64,000 bases of DNA, from NCBI GenBank assembly GCA_004299705.1, contig SCQS01000008.1:62001-126000 (forward strand), in the 5' to 3' direction. Positions 55,771-63,998 of this stretch are shown here, piece by piece. Each line of letters opens with the position of its first letter. Position 1 is the first letter of the stretch. This DNA is from Rhodanobacteraceae bacterium (GTDB taxonomy: Bacteria; Pseudomonadota; Gammaproteobacteria; Xanthomonadales; Rhodanobacteraceae). The translations under genes were made by a program, and so were the position numbers. The notes under the pieces were generated by a model. That model ran no database searches. It worked only from the letters and a program-made list of their open reading frames with translations, and was not told the origin of the DNA.

Positions 55771-56661
55771 ATGGCCACGACGAAACCGCCCGATCTTGCC
55801 GGCAAAACCATCCTCGTCACCGGCGCCACCAACGGCATCGGCCTTGAAGCCGCCGTCGTTTTCGCGCGCGCGGGGGCAACAACGCTCATTACCGGGCGCA
55901 ACCGGGCGCGCATCGATGCCGCACTGACCGGCATCCGACAACGCAGCGGATCAAACTGCGTCGAAGGCTTGCATGCGGATTTCACCTCGCAGGCCTCGGT
56001 GCGCAAGCTCGCCGCCGAAGTGCTCGCGCGTTGCCCCCGCCTCGACGTGCTGGTCAACAATGCCGGCAGCGTGAATCCGGCGCGCACGCTCACCGGCGGC
56101 GGCATCGAGACCACTTTCGCGGTGAATCACCTTGCGCCGTTCCTGCTCACCAACCTGTTGCTGGAGCGCATCGCCGCCAGCGCACCGGCACGCATCGTCA
56201 ATGTCGCATCGGTCGCGCACACGCGCGGCACGCTCGATTTCGACGACATCAACTTCGATCACGACTACCGCATCATGCGCGCGTACTCGCGCTCCAAGCT
56301 CGCCAACGTGCTGTTCACGCGCGAATTGGCGAAGCGGCTGGCGGGAACCGGCGTCACCGTCAACTGCCTGCACCCCGGCACCGTCGCCACCGGCATCTGG
56401 GGCCACGGCGCCCCGGATTCGCACTGGAAGCGTGCGCTGTTTGCCATCGTGATGGCGCCAGCGAAGGCCTTCATGCTGACACCCGAACTTGGCGCACAGA
56501 CCATCGTTTACGCAGCGACGAGTCCCGAGCTTGCAGACCGCACCGGCATGTACCTTGAAAAGAACCTGCCGAAACAACCGGCGCCACTGGCGCTGGACGA
56601 TGAACTTGCCCGTCGGTTGTGGGACACCAGCGCGGCCATGACCGGGCTCGATTCGGATTGA
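55771..56661 (+). CDS. Short-chain dehydrogenase/reductase
   Basis: A 296-residue NAD(P)H oxidoreductase. The cofactor motif is VTGATNGIGLEAA (TGxxxGIG), the structural motif is VLVNNAGSV, the catalytic Ser is in NVASVAH and the catalytic YxxxK in AYSRSKLAN. The layout, with HPGTVATGIW, is that of the retinol dehydrogenase/WW-oxidoreductase-like subgroup. The substrate is unknown. The ATG at 55771 starts MATTKPPDLAGK. It is divergent from the sirtuin gene by 52 bases. Confidence 0.88.
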   Translation: MATTKPPDLAGKTILVTGATNGIGLEAAVVFARAGATTLITGRNRARIDAALTGIRQRSGSNCVEGLHADFTSQASVRKLAAEVLARCPRLDVLVNNAGSVNPARTLTGGGIETTFAVNHLAPFLLTNLLLERIAASAPARIVNVASVAHTRGTLDFDDINFDHDYRIMRAYSRSKLANVLFTRELAKRLAGTGVTVNCLHPGTVATGIWGHGAPDSHWKRALFAIVMAPAKAFMLTPELGAQTIVYAATSPELADRTGMYLEKNLPKQPAPLALDDELARRLWDTSAAMTGLDSD

Positions 56662-56697
56662 CGCCAACGGCTTGCGGTCGGCTCCACGGGCCGCTAG

Positions 56698-56713
56698 TAT
56701 AACGTTCGTTATA
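56698..56713. promoter_or_regulatory. Operator/promoter of the AbrB-Doc module
   Basis: Inverted repeat TATAACG-TT-CGTTATA, 18 bases before the antitoxin start at 56731. It overlaps a possible -10 (TATAAC). This is the usual position for autorepression by an antitoxin-toxin complex. Confidence 0.65.
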
Positions 56714-56730
56714 ACGCATCGACCCAACCC

Positions 56731-56955
56731 ATGAAACTCAAAATCACCACCATCGGCAACTCTTCCGGCGTGATCCTGCCCAAGGAACTGCTGGCGCGCC
56801 TGCGCGTGGAAAAGGGCGACGAACTGTACGCGCTGGAAACGCCCGATGGCATCCGCCTCACCACCTACGACCCGAAGCTGGCCGCGCAGATGGACGTGGC
56901 GGAGGGTGTGATGCGCAAGCGGCGCACCTTGTTGCGCAAGCTGGCAGACAGTTGA
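56731..56955 (+). CDS. AbrB/MazE-family antitoxin
   Basis: A 74-residue SpoVT/AbrB-fold protein: MKLKITTIGNSSGVILPKEL is the swapped-hairpin DNA-binding motif, with RVEKGDELYALETPDG next. The C-terminal tail (DVAEGVMRKRRTLLRKLADS) should wrap the toxin. It binds the palindrome upstream and neutralises the Doc-like partner, judging from related modules. It ends five bases before the toxin ATG. Confidence 0.88.
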   Translation: MKLKITTIGNSSGVILPKELLARLRVEKGDELYALETPDGIRLTTYDPKLAAQMDVAEGVMRKRRTLLRKLADS

Positions 56956-56960
56956 CGCCC

Positions 56961-57392
56961 ATGCTCGTCTGGATGGAAAAAACCCTGGCGTTCGCCATAC
57001 ATGACCGCGAACTTGCCGAGTACGGTGGCACGGACGGTATACGTGACGAGAAATTGCTCGAATCAGCACTGGCGCGCCCGCAACAACTCTACGCGTATGG
57101 TGACCCGCCCCCCGATCTTGCCGATCTCGCGGCGAGCCTCGCGTATGGGCTGGCGCGCAATCACCCATTCGTCGACGGAAACAAGCGAACCGCTGCTGTC
57201 TGCTGCGAAACGTTCATCGAGCTCAACGATGCCGTCCTGAAAGCGGATGACCTCGACCTGTATCCGGTCTACATCGCAATCGCTGCGGGCTCATTGTCCG
57301 AGCACGAATTCGCCGCCTGGCTGCGCCAGCACGTCGAACTCGCGCCGGGCCATCAGGTTCACGAGAAACGTGCACGTTACGCGCGACGCTGA
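56961..57392 (+). CDS. Doc-family (Fic fold) toxin
   Basis: A 143-residue Fic/Doc protein. The active motif is HPFVDGNKRTA (His68), matching Doc (HxFx-D/A-x-NKR), whose known members phosphorylate EF-Tu; the GNK variant lacks the second Gly-Arg of AMP-transferring Fic. The N-terminus has GGTDGIRDEKLLESALARP, typical of Doc. A TTG at 56952 overlapping the antitoxin stop is an alternative start. Its 3' end overlaps the convergent DUF2784 gene by 16 bases. Confidence 0.9.
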   Translation: MLVWMEKTLAFAIHDRELAEYGGTDGIRDEKLLESALARPQQLYAYGDPPPDLADLAASLAYGLARNHPFVDGNKRTAAVCCETFIELNDAVLKADDLDLYPVYIAIAAGSLSEHEFAAWLRQHVELAPGHQVHEKRARYARR

Positions 57393-57769
57393 CCGCCGCC
57401 ATGTCGCCTTGGCGTACGCGGTCGCACGAAAACCCACAGCGCGATCACGTACGCGAACACCACCACGTATGCCACCGCGAAGACCCACAAAGGCAGCGGC
57501 AGGTAAATCAGCTTGTCGATCCAGCCCGCGATCAGCGGCTGCGTCGTGGCATGCCCCGCGACATCACCTTGCCAGATGGTCAGGAAACACGCGCGCCCCG
57601 CCAGCGCCTGCAGCGCCACCACCGCGAGACTCAGCAGGTGCGCCAGCCGCCACCAGAACTCGCGCACCCAGCGCCAACGCCGCCATGCGCCGACCGGAAC
57701 CAGCACGCAACCGGCGACGTTGAACGCGATGATGGCGAGGTGAAAGGCAAGGATGGACAGCGCGGCCAT
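57377..57769 (-). CDS. DUF2784 membrane protein
   Basis: A 130-residue protein with three to four membrane segments. LSILAFHLAIIAFNVAGCVL, then LAHLLSLAVVALQALAGRAC and LTIWQGD match the DUF2784 family, inner-membrane proteins of unknown function. The C-terminus is basic (RPRTPRRHGGGQRRA). It follows the glutathione reductase-like gene by 19 bases on the same strand and may share its message. Confidence 0.78.
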   Translation of the reverse strand: MAALSILAFHLAIIAFNVAGCVLVPVGAWRRWRWVREFWWRLAHLLSLAVVALQALAGRACFLTIWQGDVAGHATTQPLIAGWIDKLIYLPLPLWVFAVAYVVVFAYVIALWVFVRPRTPRRHGGGQRRA

Positions 57770-57788
57770 GGCGATGCTGGTTGTGCTG

Positions 57789-59132
57789 TCACACCATCGT
57801 CACGAACTCTTCCGCCGAAGTCGGATGGATCGCGACAGTCTTCAGGAAATCGGCATAGGTCGCTCCCATCCGTACCGCTACCGCAAAGCCCTGCAACATC
57901 TCGTCCATGCCAGGCCCGATGCCGTGCAGGCCGACGATGCGCTCCTCGTCACCCACGCATACCAGCTTCATCAGCGTTTTCCCTTCACGGCCTGCGAGCG
58001 ACCACAGCATCGGCGTGAAGCGCGCCTTGCGAACCTTGACCACGCTGCCGAACCGCTTGCGCGCTTCGGCTTCCGACAAGCCCACGCTGCCGACCGGTGG
58101 GTGCGAGAACACCACGCTGGGGATGTTCGCGTAATCGAGATGCGCGTGGGGTTTGCCGTTGAACAAGCGCTCCGCCAACTGCCTGCCCGCCGCGATCGCG
58201 ACCGGGGTCAGCTGGCGCTTGCCGTTCACGTCGCCCAGCGCGTACACGCCTTCGACCGACGTATTTTCGTATTCGTCGGTGACGATTTCTCCAGCATCGT
58301 TCAGCACGACACCCGCCACGTCCAGGCCGAAGCCTTCGGTATTCGGCACTCGGCCAATCGCCGAGATCACGTGATCGTAGGGACCGTGGGGCGCGTGATC
58401 CGTGCAATCCAGCCACAGCGCGCCATTTTCACGCAGCACACCGCGTACCGCACAGCCCTCGTGGTGCACGATGCCTTCCGCTTGCATCAGCGTGCCCAGT
58501 TCATGCCCGAGGTCCGCATCGAAATGCGTCAGCAGGCCGCTGCGCGTGACCAGTTCCACCTTGGCACCCAGCGCTTGCAGCACGCCGGCCAGTTCCACCC
58601 CGATGTAACCACCGCCAATGATGCCCACGCGCGACGGCAACGCGTCAAGTTTGAAAAAACCGTCCGAGTCGATGGTCAGTTCCGCGCCAGGCAACGCCGA
58701 TGCACGCGAGCGTGATCCCGTCCCGATCACGACGTGCGGCGCGGTGTATTCAACGCCCTCGGCCACCAACGTGTGCGCGTCGACGAAGCGTGCGTACGCC
58801 GCAACGTGGCGAATGCCAAGCTCGCGCAATCGGTTCGCGTACGAGGTACGTGCCCGCAACACGTACGCTTCGCGATGCGCGACGAAGGTTGGCCAATCCA
58901 GCGCGCCCGGCTGCACGTCGAAGCCGACCGCCTGTGCCATCCGCTGCGCCTCGGCCAGTTCCGCTGCCAGCCACATCGCCTTCTTCGGTACGCAGCCACG
59001 GTTCACGCAGGTGCCACCGAGCTCATGCGGCTCGAACAGCGTCACCTTGGCGCCGTGTCGCGCCGCGCGAATTGCGCAGGCCAGCCCCGCCGAGCCGCCA
59101 CCGATCACCAGCAAATCCGATTGGGTATGCAT
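57789..59132 (-). CDS. gor: Glutathione-disulfide reductase
   Basis: A 447-residue FAD flavoprotein disulphide reductase. FAD motif [12 protein letters not shown] (residues 9-20). Redox Cys42 and Cys47 lie in [16 protein letters not shown](P)H motif [13 protein letters not shown]; the Arg residues after it are typical of NADPH use only in part (VTRSGLL). The second FAD motif is VYALGDVNG. The dimer-interface base [12 protein letters not shown] carries the catalytic His-Glu pair. Length is typical (about 450). It reduces glutathione disulphide in the cytoplasm. Confidence 0.9.
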   Translation of the reverse strand: MHTQSDLLVIGGGSAGLACAIRAARHGAKVTLFEPHELGGTCVNRGCVPKKAMWLAAELAEAQRMAQAVGFDVQPGALDWPTFVAHREAYVLRARTSYANRLRELGIRHVAAYARFVDAHTLVAEGVEYTAPHVVIGTGSRSRASALPGAELTIDSDGFFKLDALPSRVGIIGGGYIGVELAGVLQALGAKVELVTRSGLLTHFDADLGHELGTLMQAEGIVHHEGCAVRGVLRENGALWLDCTDHAPHGPYDHVISAIGRVPNTEGFGLDVAGVVLNDAGEIVTDEYENTSVEGVYALGDVNGKRQLTPVAIAAGRQLAERLFNGKPHAHLDYANIPSVVFSHPPVGSVGLSEAEARKRFGSVVKVRKARFTPMLWSLAGREGKTLMKLVCVGDEERIVGLHGIGPGMDEMLQGFAVAVRMGATYADFLKTVAIHPTSAEEFVTMV

Positions 59133-59255
59133 GTTCTTCCAGGTTGTCCCAAACTGCCCACAAGATCGGGGCAACCCGGCACGGGATCAAGCGTCGCGAC
59201 GGAGCCCACCTCGGACCTGCTGCGTGGCCGCATCCAGCAACGCAGCCCGTTTCCT

Positions 59256-60164
59256 TCACGCCGCGGCGGTGCGCTCCAGTGCGTGGCGATCCCAGTGCGC
59301 GAGTTCCGCGGCGCGCGCGTAGGTGCTGTCGATGAAGGCGTGGATCATCTCGTCAGGTGTGTCGGCCTGCCGCACCTTCTCGTAGGGAAGGATGAACTCG
59401 CCGAGTTCGCGGTGATAGAACGCCTGCTTCGGCAACACGCTCGCTTCCTTCAAGCCGGCCGGCTCCGGCGCGGCATACGCGTAGAACGCCGGCTCCAGCA
59501 CCGGCCCGCTGCCCGGCCAGAAACCGTGGCTGATCACCTCGTGCGAATACGCGTCTCGCTGGAACGCCGGTCCATCGCGCGGCGGTGCACGGCGCCCCGA
59601 AAACCGGGTCACCGCCAGGTCGAAACTGCCCCAGAAAAAATTGACGGGGCTGCACTTGCCGATGAACTCGCACTGCGAGTCGGTGAACACCCGATCCACT
59701 TGCACCAGGATGCGGCACAGGCGATTCACGTACTCGCGGTCGTAACTGTGGTGCCGGGTGTCGCGATCCAGGCGGATCGGTTCGGGCAATTCCGTCGACG
59801 TCGGGTGGATCTTCACCGGCAGGCCCATGCCATCCAGCGTGTCCAGCAACGTGTGGTAGAAATCGGCGACGCTCTGCGGTTGCAAGGCAAGCGTGCGCGT
59901 CATTCCGTCCGACGTGCGGATCAGCAACTGGTGATCGATGAAGTCGAACTGGATGGTGAAGGTGCGCGTGCCGTGCGGCAGCGGGCGTGTGGTCAACCCG
60001 CGCGGCGTGACCCACAACGCGACGGCCCAGCAGTGGTTGAGCGGGGCGGCAAGCGCCAGCGCGATCTTGCCGACCACCTGCGACCACAGGTGCAGCGTGT
60101 CATAGGTGTCCTTCCAGGCGTCATACGGCAATGCCGGCCAGCAAGCATCATCGTCCGCTCTCAT
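59256..60164 (-). CDS. DUF5996 family protein
   Basis: A 302-residue soluble protein with WPALPYDAWKDTYDTLHLWS near the start, then TRTFTIQFDFIDHQLLIRTS and HGFWPGSG, then FYHRELGEFILPYEKVRQ. These are features of the DUF5996 family, of unknown activity. The ATG at 60164 follows GGAGGG; open frame continues 5' but without family sequence. It is transcribed alone. The 60165-60434 upstream spacer contains repeat F. Confidence 0.8.
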   Translation of the reverse strand: MRADDDACWPALPYDAWKDTYDTLHLWSQVVGKIALALAAPLNHCWAVALWVTPRGLTTRPLPHGTRTFTIQFDFIDHQLLIRTSDGMTRTLALQPQSVADFYHTLLDTLDGMGLPVKIHPTSTELPEPIRLDRDTRHHSYDREYVNRLCRILVQVDRVFTDSQCEFIGKCSPVNFFWGSFDLAVTRFSGRRAPPRDGPAFQRDAYSHEVISHGFWPGSGPVLEPAFYAYAAPEPAGLKEASVLPKQAFYHRELGEFILPYEKVRQADTPDEMIHAFIDSTYARAAELAHWDRHALERTAAA

Positions 60165-60216
60165 GATCGCCACCCTCCGCTGACAAGTGTCGAGCATCGT
60201 AGCGCCATGAGGGTTA

Positions 60217-60364
60217 CGGCGAAGTGCAGAAACGAACCGGCCGGCACGCAACACGAAGGATGCAACAAGCAGGGCGGGAAAGCCATGCAACGGCGCATCC
60301 CGCCATCAATCGCTTTCACGACGGCGGGATGCGCTGCGCTCCTCCCGCCCTACGCACTTCGCCG
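60217..60364. repeat. Nested palindromic repeat F
   Basis: Outer arms CGGCGAAGTGC / GCACTTCGCCG enclose inner arms AGGGCGGGA / TCCCGCCCT and GGCGCATCCCGCC / GGCGGGATGCGC. It is a MITE-like non-coding element upstream of the DUF5996 gene. Confidence 0.75.
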
Positions 60365-60434
60365 GCTGTATCCGGGTCTAATCCAGACTACCCGCTCATT
60401 TCAAAGTGAACATGCCCTGTTACCAGCCGCGGTT

Positions 60435-60872
60435 TCAGGCAGCCTTGCGCCGTTTGGCCGCATGCTTCGGCTTGCCCGTCGCCTTGGCCTGCTTCTTCGC
60501 GATCCGCTTGCCGCCCCTGGCCGACTTTGCGGACCGGCGCGGATTGGCAGACGACACGCGCTTCGACTTGCCGCGCGGCGGCTCTGCAGGTTGAAAGCTC
60601 ACGCGCAGGCCGAGGGCTCCGGCGACCTTCGCCACGGTGGCGAAACTCGGATTGCCTTCGCCGGAAAGGGCCTTGTACAAGCCTTCGCGGGTGAGGCCGG
60701 TCTTGCGGGCCAACTCGCTCATGTTGCGGGCGCGGGCCACGATGCCGAGTGCGTGCACGACGAAGTCGGGATCGCCACCGGCTTCCTCCATCACCGCCTC
60801 CATGTACATCGCAATGTCTTCTTCGGTCTTCAGATAGTCCGCCGTGTCATAGGGTATGAATTTCTCTACCAT
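60435..60872 (-). CDS. HigA-like addiction-module antidote with basic tail
   Basis: A 145-residue protein. Residues 1-100 match the addiction-module antidote family (ADYLKTEEDIAMYMEAVM, then NMSELARKTGLTREGLYKAL as HTH, then PSFATVAKVAGALG). The last 45 residues are Lys/Arg/Ala-rich (KRIAKKQAKATGKPKHAAKR), an unusual histone-like extension. GGAGAG precedes the ATG at 60872. The partner toxin lies just upstream, one base before, and is frameshifted. Confidence 0.85.
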   Translation of the reverse strand: MVEKFIPYDTADYLKTEEDIAMYMEAVMEEAGGDPDFVVHALGIVARARNMSELARKTGLTREGLYKALSGEGNPSFATVAKVAGALGLRVSFQPAEPPRGKSKRVSSANPRRSAKSARGGKRIAKKQAKATGKPKHAAKRRKAA

Positions 60873-60873
60873 G

Positions 60874-61180
60874 TCAGTCTCTCCATTCACGAGCGATGCG
60901 TTTGGCTGCCTTGATGTCGGCCTTTTGCGAGGACTTGTCGCCGCCGCACAGCATCACGATCATCACCGATCATCACCGAGCCTCGCCGCAGGTAGTACAA
61001 GCGATAACCTGGGCCATAATCGATACGTGCTTCCGAAACGTCTTCTCCGGCCGACTTCGCGTCGCCGGCCAGGCCGCAGGCAAGATGGTCAAGACGGGCG
61101 CGAATCCGCAGCACCGCGCGTCGGTCACGCAATCCGGCGATCCACTTCGCGAATGTTTCGGACTGGATGATCCTGACCAC
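60874..61180 (-). pseudogene. HigB/RelE-like toxin, frameshifted by a 10-base duplication
   Basis: The reading frame begins near GTG 61180 (VRIIQSETFAKWIAGLRD) and has the family sequence SEARIDYGPGYRLYYLRRGS VMI. It then leaves frame at an exact tandem duplication of GATCATCACC (60958-60967 and 60968-60977). If one copy is removed, the translation continues VMLCGGDKSSQKADIKAAKR and IAREWRD to a stop at 60874, one base before the antitoxin ATG. So the gene is interrupted by the duplication; the current frame runs on to 60887 with unrelated residues. Low-level slippage could restore it. Confidence 0.85.
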
Positions 61181-61182
61181 GT

Positions 61183-61198
61183 GTGAACTGTAGTTCAC
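61183..61198. promoter_or_regulatory. Operator of the HigBA-like module
   Basis: Perfect inverted repeat GTGAACT-GT-AGTTCAC immediately upstream of the toxin start. It is placed for autorepression by the antidote. Confidence 0.65.
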
Positions 61199-61269
61199 AG
61201 AATGCGATCTGTCAACTCTGGTTCGCGGCAGCGCACGCCGACTGTTCGCCACTGCGAGCGGCTGCGCCG

Positions 61270-61560
61270 TTACGCCTTGGTCCGCCCAGCAGCGGCGCGA
61301 TAGATCATGCTCTTGTCGCGCTTGCCGACCGCGATCACCGTCACGACCACGATCTTGTCATCGACCTGATAGACCAGCCGGTAGCCAATGGCGCGCAGTT
61401 TGATCTTGTAGCAGTCGGGCAGATTGTGGAGCCTGGCCGATGGCACGCGCGGAGATTCGAGCCGTTCGGCCAGCTTCTTCTTGAATTGATCGCGTATCGG
61501 CGGCGCCAGTTTGCGCCATTCCTTGAGTGCGGATTCGACGAACGCGAGGCTATAGGTCAT
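61270..61560 (-). CDS. RelE/ParE-superfamily toxin
   Basis: A 96-residue toxin of the RelE fold: FVESALKEWRKLAPPIRDQF, then ARLHNLPDCYKIKLRAIGYR and LVYQVDDKIVVVTVIAVGKR. The C-terminal basic/Tyr residues (KRDKSMIYR) fit a ribosome-dependent mRNA interferase as in RelE. The gene begins inside the end of the antitoxin gene (11-base overlap), the usual relBE order. It appears intact. Confidence 0.9.
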   Translation of the reverse strand: MTYSLAFVESALKEWRKLAPPIRDQFKKKLAERLESPRVPSARLHNLPDCYKIKLRAIGYRLVYQVDDKIVVVTVIAVGKRDKSMIYRAAAGRTKA

Positions 61561-61795
61561 CGAGCGTCACCTTGACGCGACGCTCCCTGGCCCGCGCGCG
61601 CACGAGTTCGGCGAGTTCAAGATCCTCCAGCCGTTCCATCAGGCGTTCGTAGGTGTCCGCGGGCACGAGGTATGCAGATGGACGGTTGTGCACGAGTACC
61701 GCAACCGGCTCATCATCGGCGGCCTCGATCACCGCACTCGGATTGCGCTTCAGTTCGGTGATGCTGACGCTTGCACCGGAAAGGATGGTTTCCAT
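61550..61795 (-). CDS. RelB/Phd-YefM-like antitoxin
   Basis: An 81-residue antitoxin. The N-terminal fold VSITELKRNPSAVIEAADDE matches Phd/YefM-type DNA binding; AVLVHNRPSAYLVPADTYER follows. The C-terminal acidic/basic helix (ELAELVRARARERR) would bind the toxin. The ATG at 61795 has GGAG seven bases upstream, within the operator palindrome; upstream in-frame ATGs are ignored. Confidence 0.9.
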   Translation of the reverse strand: METILSGASVSITELKRNPSAVIEAADDEPVAVLVHNRPSAYLVPADTYERLMERLEDLELAELVRARARERRVKVTLDDL

Positions 61796-61796
61796 G

Positions 61797-61820
61797 TTTG
61801 GCTCCATATTTGGAGCCAAA
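61797..61820. promoter_or_regulatory. Operator of the RelBE-like module
   Basis: Perfect ten-base inverted repeat TTTGGCTCCA-TATT-TGGAGCCAAA next to the antitoxin start. It overlaps the ribosome-binding site and a TATATT -10 candidate, so antitoxin binding would block both. It is the strongest operator-like palindrome in the window. Confidence 0.75.
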
Positions 61821-61846
61821 TATAGCACGCCATGTCAGGCTGGAAG

Positions 61847-62395
61847 TCAACCGCCGAAGCGCACGCGTTCCGGCCCGCGATCCCATGCGCGCACCACCAC
61901 GGTTTGCGCGATCTTGTCGTGCCAGCCCTGTTTCTTTCGATCGAACGCTACCCAAATGAAACCGAGGCATAGCGGCAGCATGGAAACGATGTAGCAGAGA
62001 TAGCGCGCCACCGCCTGCCCGACCGAAAGCGTCTTGCCGGAGTCGGCATCCACCACGTGCAACGCGAGCATCGCCTTGCCGGGCGAGGCTTGCCAGTAAA
62101 GCCAGAAAAGCACCGTCGCGACGGCGGGCGCCACCCACGAAATCAGGAATTCGGCCGGCCCGTGGATCAACCGGCCGTCACTCAAATACGTCCAGCCATA
62201 AATCCACACCAGCAACGGTGTCGTGATGATCAGCAACAAGATCGTGTCGATCAAAGTCGCGCCGAGGCGAATCCAGAAACCTGCATATTCCAGGCCTTCC
62301 GCATACCCGGACTTGCGCGCGATCGTGTCGAGATCGCCATCGAGGTCAGAGATGTCGCCGATGGCAGGATCGGCATCAATGTTGCGTGGTGGCAT
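61847..62395 (-). CDS. RDD family membrane protein
   Basis: A 182-residue protein. An acidic N-terminal tail (ISDLDGDLD) precedes AGFWIRLGATLIDTILLLI, where RLGATLID is the R-x-x-x-x-x-D core of the RDD domain. Three or four membrane segments follow, with ASPGKAMLALHVVDADSGK and CLGFIWVAFDRKKQGWHDKI, the family end. Functions range from transport to unknown. GGGGGAA precedes the ATG. Confidence 0.88.
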   Translation of the reverse strand: MPPRNIDADPAIGDISDLDGDLDTIARKSGYAEGLEYAGFWIRLGATLIDTILLLIITTPLLVWIYGWTYLSDGRLIHGPAEFLISWVAPAVATVLFWLYWQASPGKAMLALHVVDADSGKTLSVGQAVARYLCYIVSMLPLCLGFIWVAFDRKKQGWHDKIAQTVVVRAWDRGPERVRFGG

Positions 62396-62516
62396 TCGTG
62401 TTCCCCCCTTGAATCAGTTCGGTGAGGCGGCCTCCATCTGCGCATCTGCAAAGGTCCGTACGGTGACTTGCTGCGTCTCCGGTTTGTCCATCAGCGTCAT
62501 AAGTTCGCAAGCTGTT

Positions 62517-63152
62517 CTACTCCCTCGCCACCACCGTGTCGTACAGCCCGTAGTGGGTCAGCCCCTCATGGCTGTCGATGCCGGTGTAGCTGAGTGAAGC
62601 ATCCTCGTAGCGCCGGAATGCGAACACGGCCTGGTTCATCTGCTCGGTGTTGAACACCTTCAGGCGGATCAGGAGGTCGAAGTCCTCGACCGTCAGGCCC
62701 GTCACCGCCCGAAAAAGGTCGGGCTCCAGCTTGGTGATGACGTCCTGCAGCGTGTTCTTGCGGAAGTCGGTCAAGTACATGAACGCCGGAATACGCGTCG
62801 CGAACTTGATCAGCTTTTCCTGGACCAGCTTGCGCTTGGACTTGTATTCCTTCTCCTCTTCGCTGAGTTCCTTCTTCTGCTTCTCCGTGAGGTCTTTGTC
62901 CTTGACCTTGTCCTTGAGCTTTTTGACCTCGTCGCTTTTGTTGATGATGATTTCGATGACGTTGTCGCCCAGGGCGCGCCAGCCCTCGATGCGTTCCACG
63001 GCAGCCATCGCATCGGGATTATTCAAGACGCGGCGCAGGGTGTCATTGTCCACGTTCACCAGCATCGCGGACTCCCACTTCTTGGCAAGCAGCGTGGCCG
63101 AAGTTCCAGCTAGTGCGATATCGAGGATGCCGGCGGCGTCAATCTGCGTCAT
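62517..63152 (-). pseudogene. Remnant: C-terminal part of a restriction helicase-like protein
   Basis: A 211-residue open frame with no complete domain. It has LKDKVKDKDLTEKQKKELSE (charged coiled coil), then KFATRIPAFMYLTDFR, then LEPDLFRAVTGLTVEDFDLL and the end YTGIDSHEGLTHYGLYDTVV. As I recall, this pattern is that of the C-terminus of DEAD/DEAH-helicase restriction proteins encoded with Eco57I-type methylases. The helicase motifs are missing, so most of the gene is lost. Its ATG overlaps the stop of the methylase fragment upstream. Confidence 0.55.
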
Positions 63153-63292
63153 GTTGGCGTTGTCAGCGTATCCAGCATCCTGTTGGCAAGCTCGGGCGGC
63201 GTGAACACCTCGTCGTTGGAAAGGTTCGCGATGCAGGTCAGCACATCCGGATTGCGCCCGCGCAGCGCAAAACCCGATTTCCCCACATTCAT
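63149..63292 (-). pseudogene. Remnant: N-terminal part of an Eco57I-type methylase
   Basis: A 47-residue frame: [20 protein letters not shown], then IANLSNDEVFTPPELANRML. The VFTPPE motif is the X-motif start of N6-adenine methylases. The family protein is hundreds of residues long; the frame stops at DTLTTPT where it joins the helicase remnant. So an internal deletion has removed the bulk of two genes, or fused their ends. It starts within the stop of the PIN gene. Confidence 0.55.
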
Positions 63293-63783
63293 GCTTGGCT
63301 CCCCAGCACAAACTTCGCCCGCTCGATGCGGAGCATTTGATAGGGTGTCATGTAGCGAACGTTCAAGCCCAGGCAAGCGTTCGGGATCTTGATGCGGCCG
63401 CTCGAGGTTGCTGGTGTTTCATGGGTCACCACGATATGGCCGCCGGCCAGCGCGTGTGCCACCAAATAGAAATCCGCTACCTGCAGGAAGGTGTTAACGG
63501 CGGCGGGCGTGAACTGCTGGCCGTTCGCCCATGTACTGACTTGCCCGAACTGTGGCGCCAGGGAAGCCGGTGTGCGGCGAAACAGGTTGCGCCCCTGCCC
63601 CGCTGCCCACGCCGACAACTCGTCGGCTCCGGCTGCAATTTCGTCAGCCACCTTGTCGATGCTGAACACGATGCCGGTATTGCCCTTGTGAATCAGCCAT
63701 TCCCAGAACGCTGGACAGAAATCGAGTCCGTAATGCAGGTTCTTCGCGGCAATGAATACATTCGCGTCGAGCAGGTAGCTCAC
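63289..63783 (-). CDS. DUF4411 PIN-domain protein
   Basis: A 164-residue PIN-like nuclease: [17 protein letters not shown] with the first acidic Asp, then [11 protein letters not shown], then [20 protein letters not shown] with the later Asp and acidic residues. DUF4411 is usually encoded next to ImmA/IrrE peptidases and thought to be a toxin-like RNase. Translation begins at GTG overlapping the upstream stop (GTGA), and it ends overlapping the methylase remnant start. It appears intact. Confidence 0.85.
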   Translation of the reverse strand: MSYLLDANVFIAAKNLHYGLDFCPAFWEWLIHKGNTGIVFSIDKVADEIAAGADELSAWAAGQGRNLFRRTPASLAPQFGQVSTWANGQQFTPAAVNTFLQVADFYLVAHALAGGHIVVTHETPATSSGRIKIPNACLGLNVRYMTPYQMLRIERAKFVLGSQA

Positions 63784-63998
63784 GGCGCCACCCCAAGCTC
63801 GCGCGCGGCCTGATAGAAGGTGGCGGTCTTGCGCACGCCCAGCATGCGGAACGCTTCGGTGAATGGGGTGAGTCCCTCCAGCGTGCTGGACACGATGGCG
63901 CGCGCGAACCGTTTGCTCGTGCGCGCTCCCAGCGAGTTGTAGAAGTCGCCACCACCGGTTCCGCTGCGTTCCAGCGATCGGATCCGCTCCTGTTCCTC
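63780..63998 (-). CDS. ImmA/IrrE-type protein, C-terminal fragment (gene cut by window edge)
   Basis: The frame continues past the right edge; 72 residues are visible: [20 protein letters not shown], then [20 protein letters not shown], then [20 protein letters not shown]. This end resembles the tail of XRE-ImmA/IrrE peptidase-regulators paired with DUF4411 PIN genes. The metal-binding HEXXH is outside the window. Its stop overlaps the PIN start, so the two are co-translated. Confidence 0.6.
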   Translation of the reverse strand, partial: EEQERIRSLERSGTGGGDFYNSLGARTSKRFARAIVSSTLEGLTPFTEAFRMLGVRKTATFYQAARELGVAP

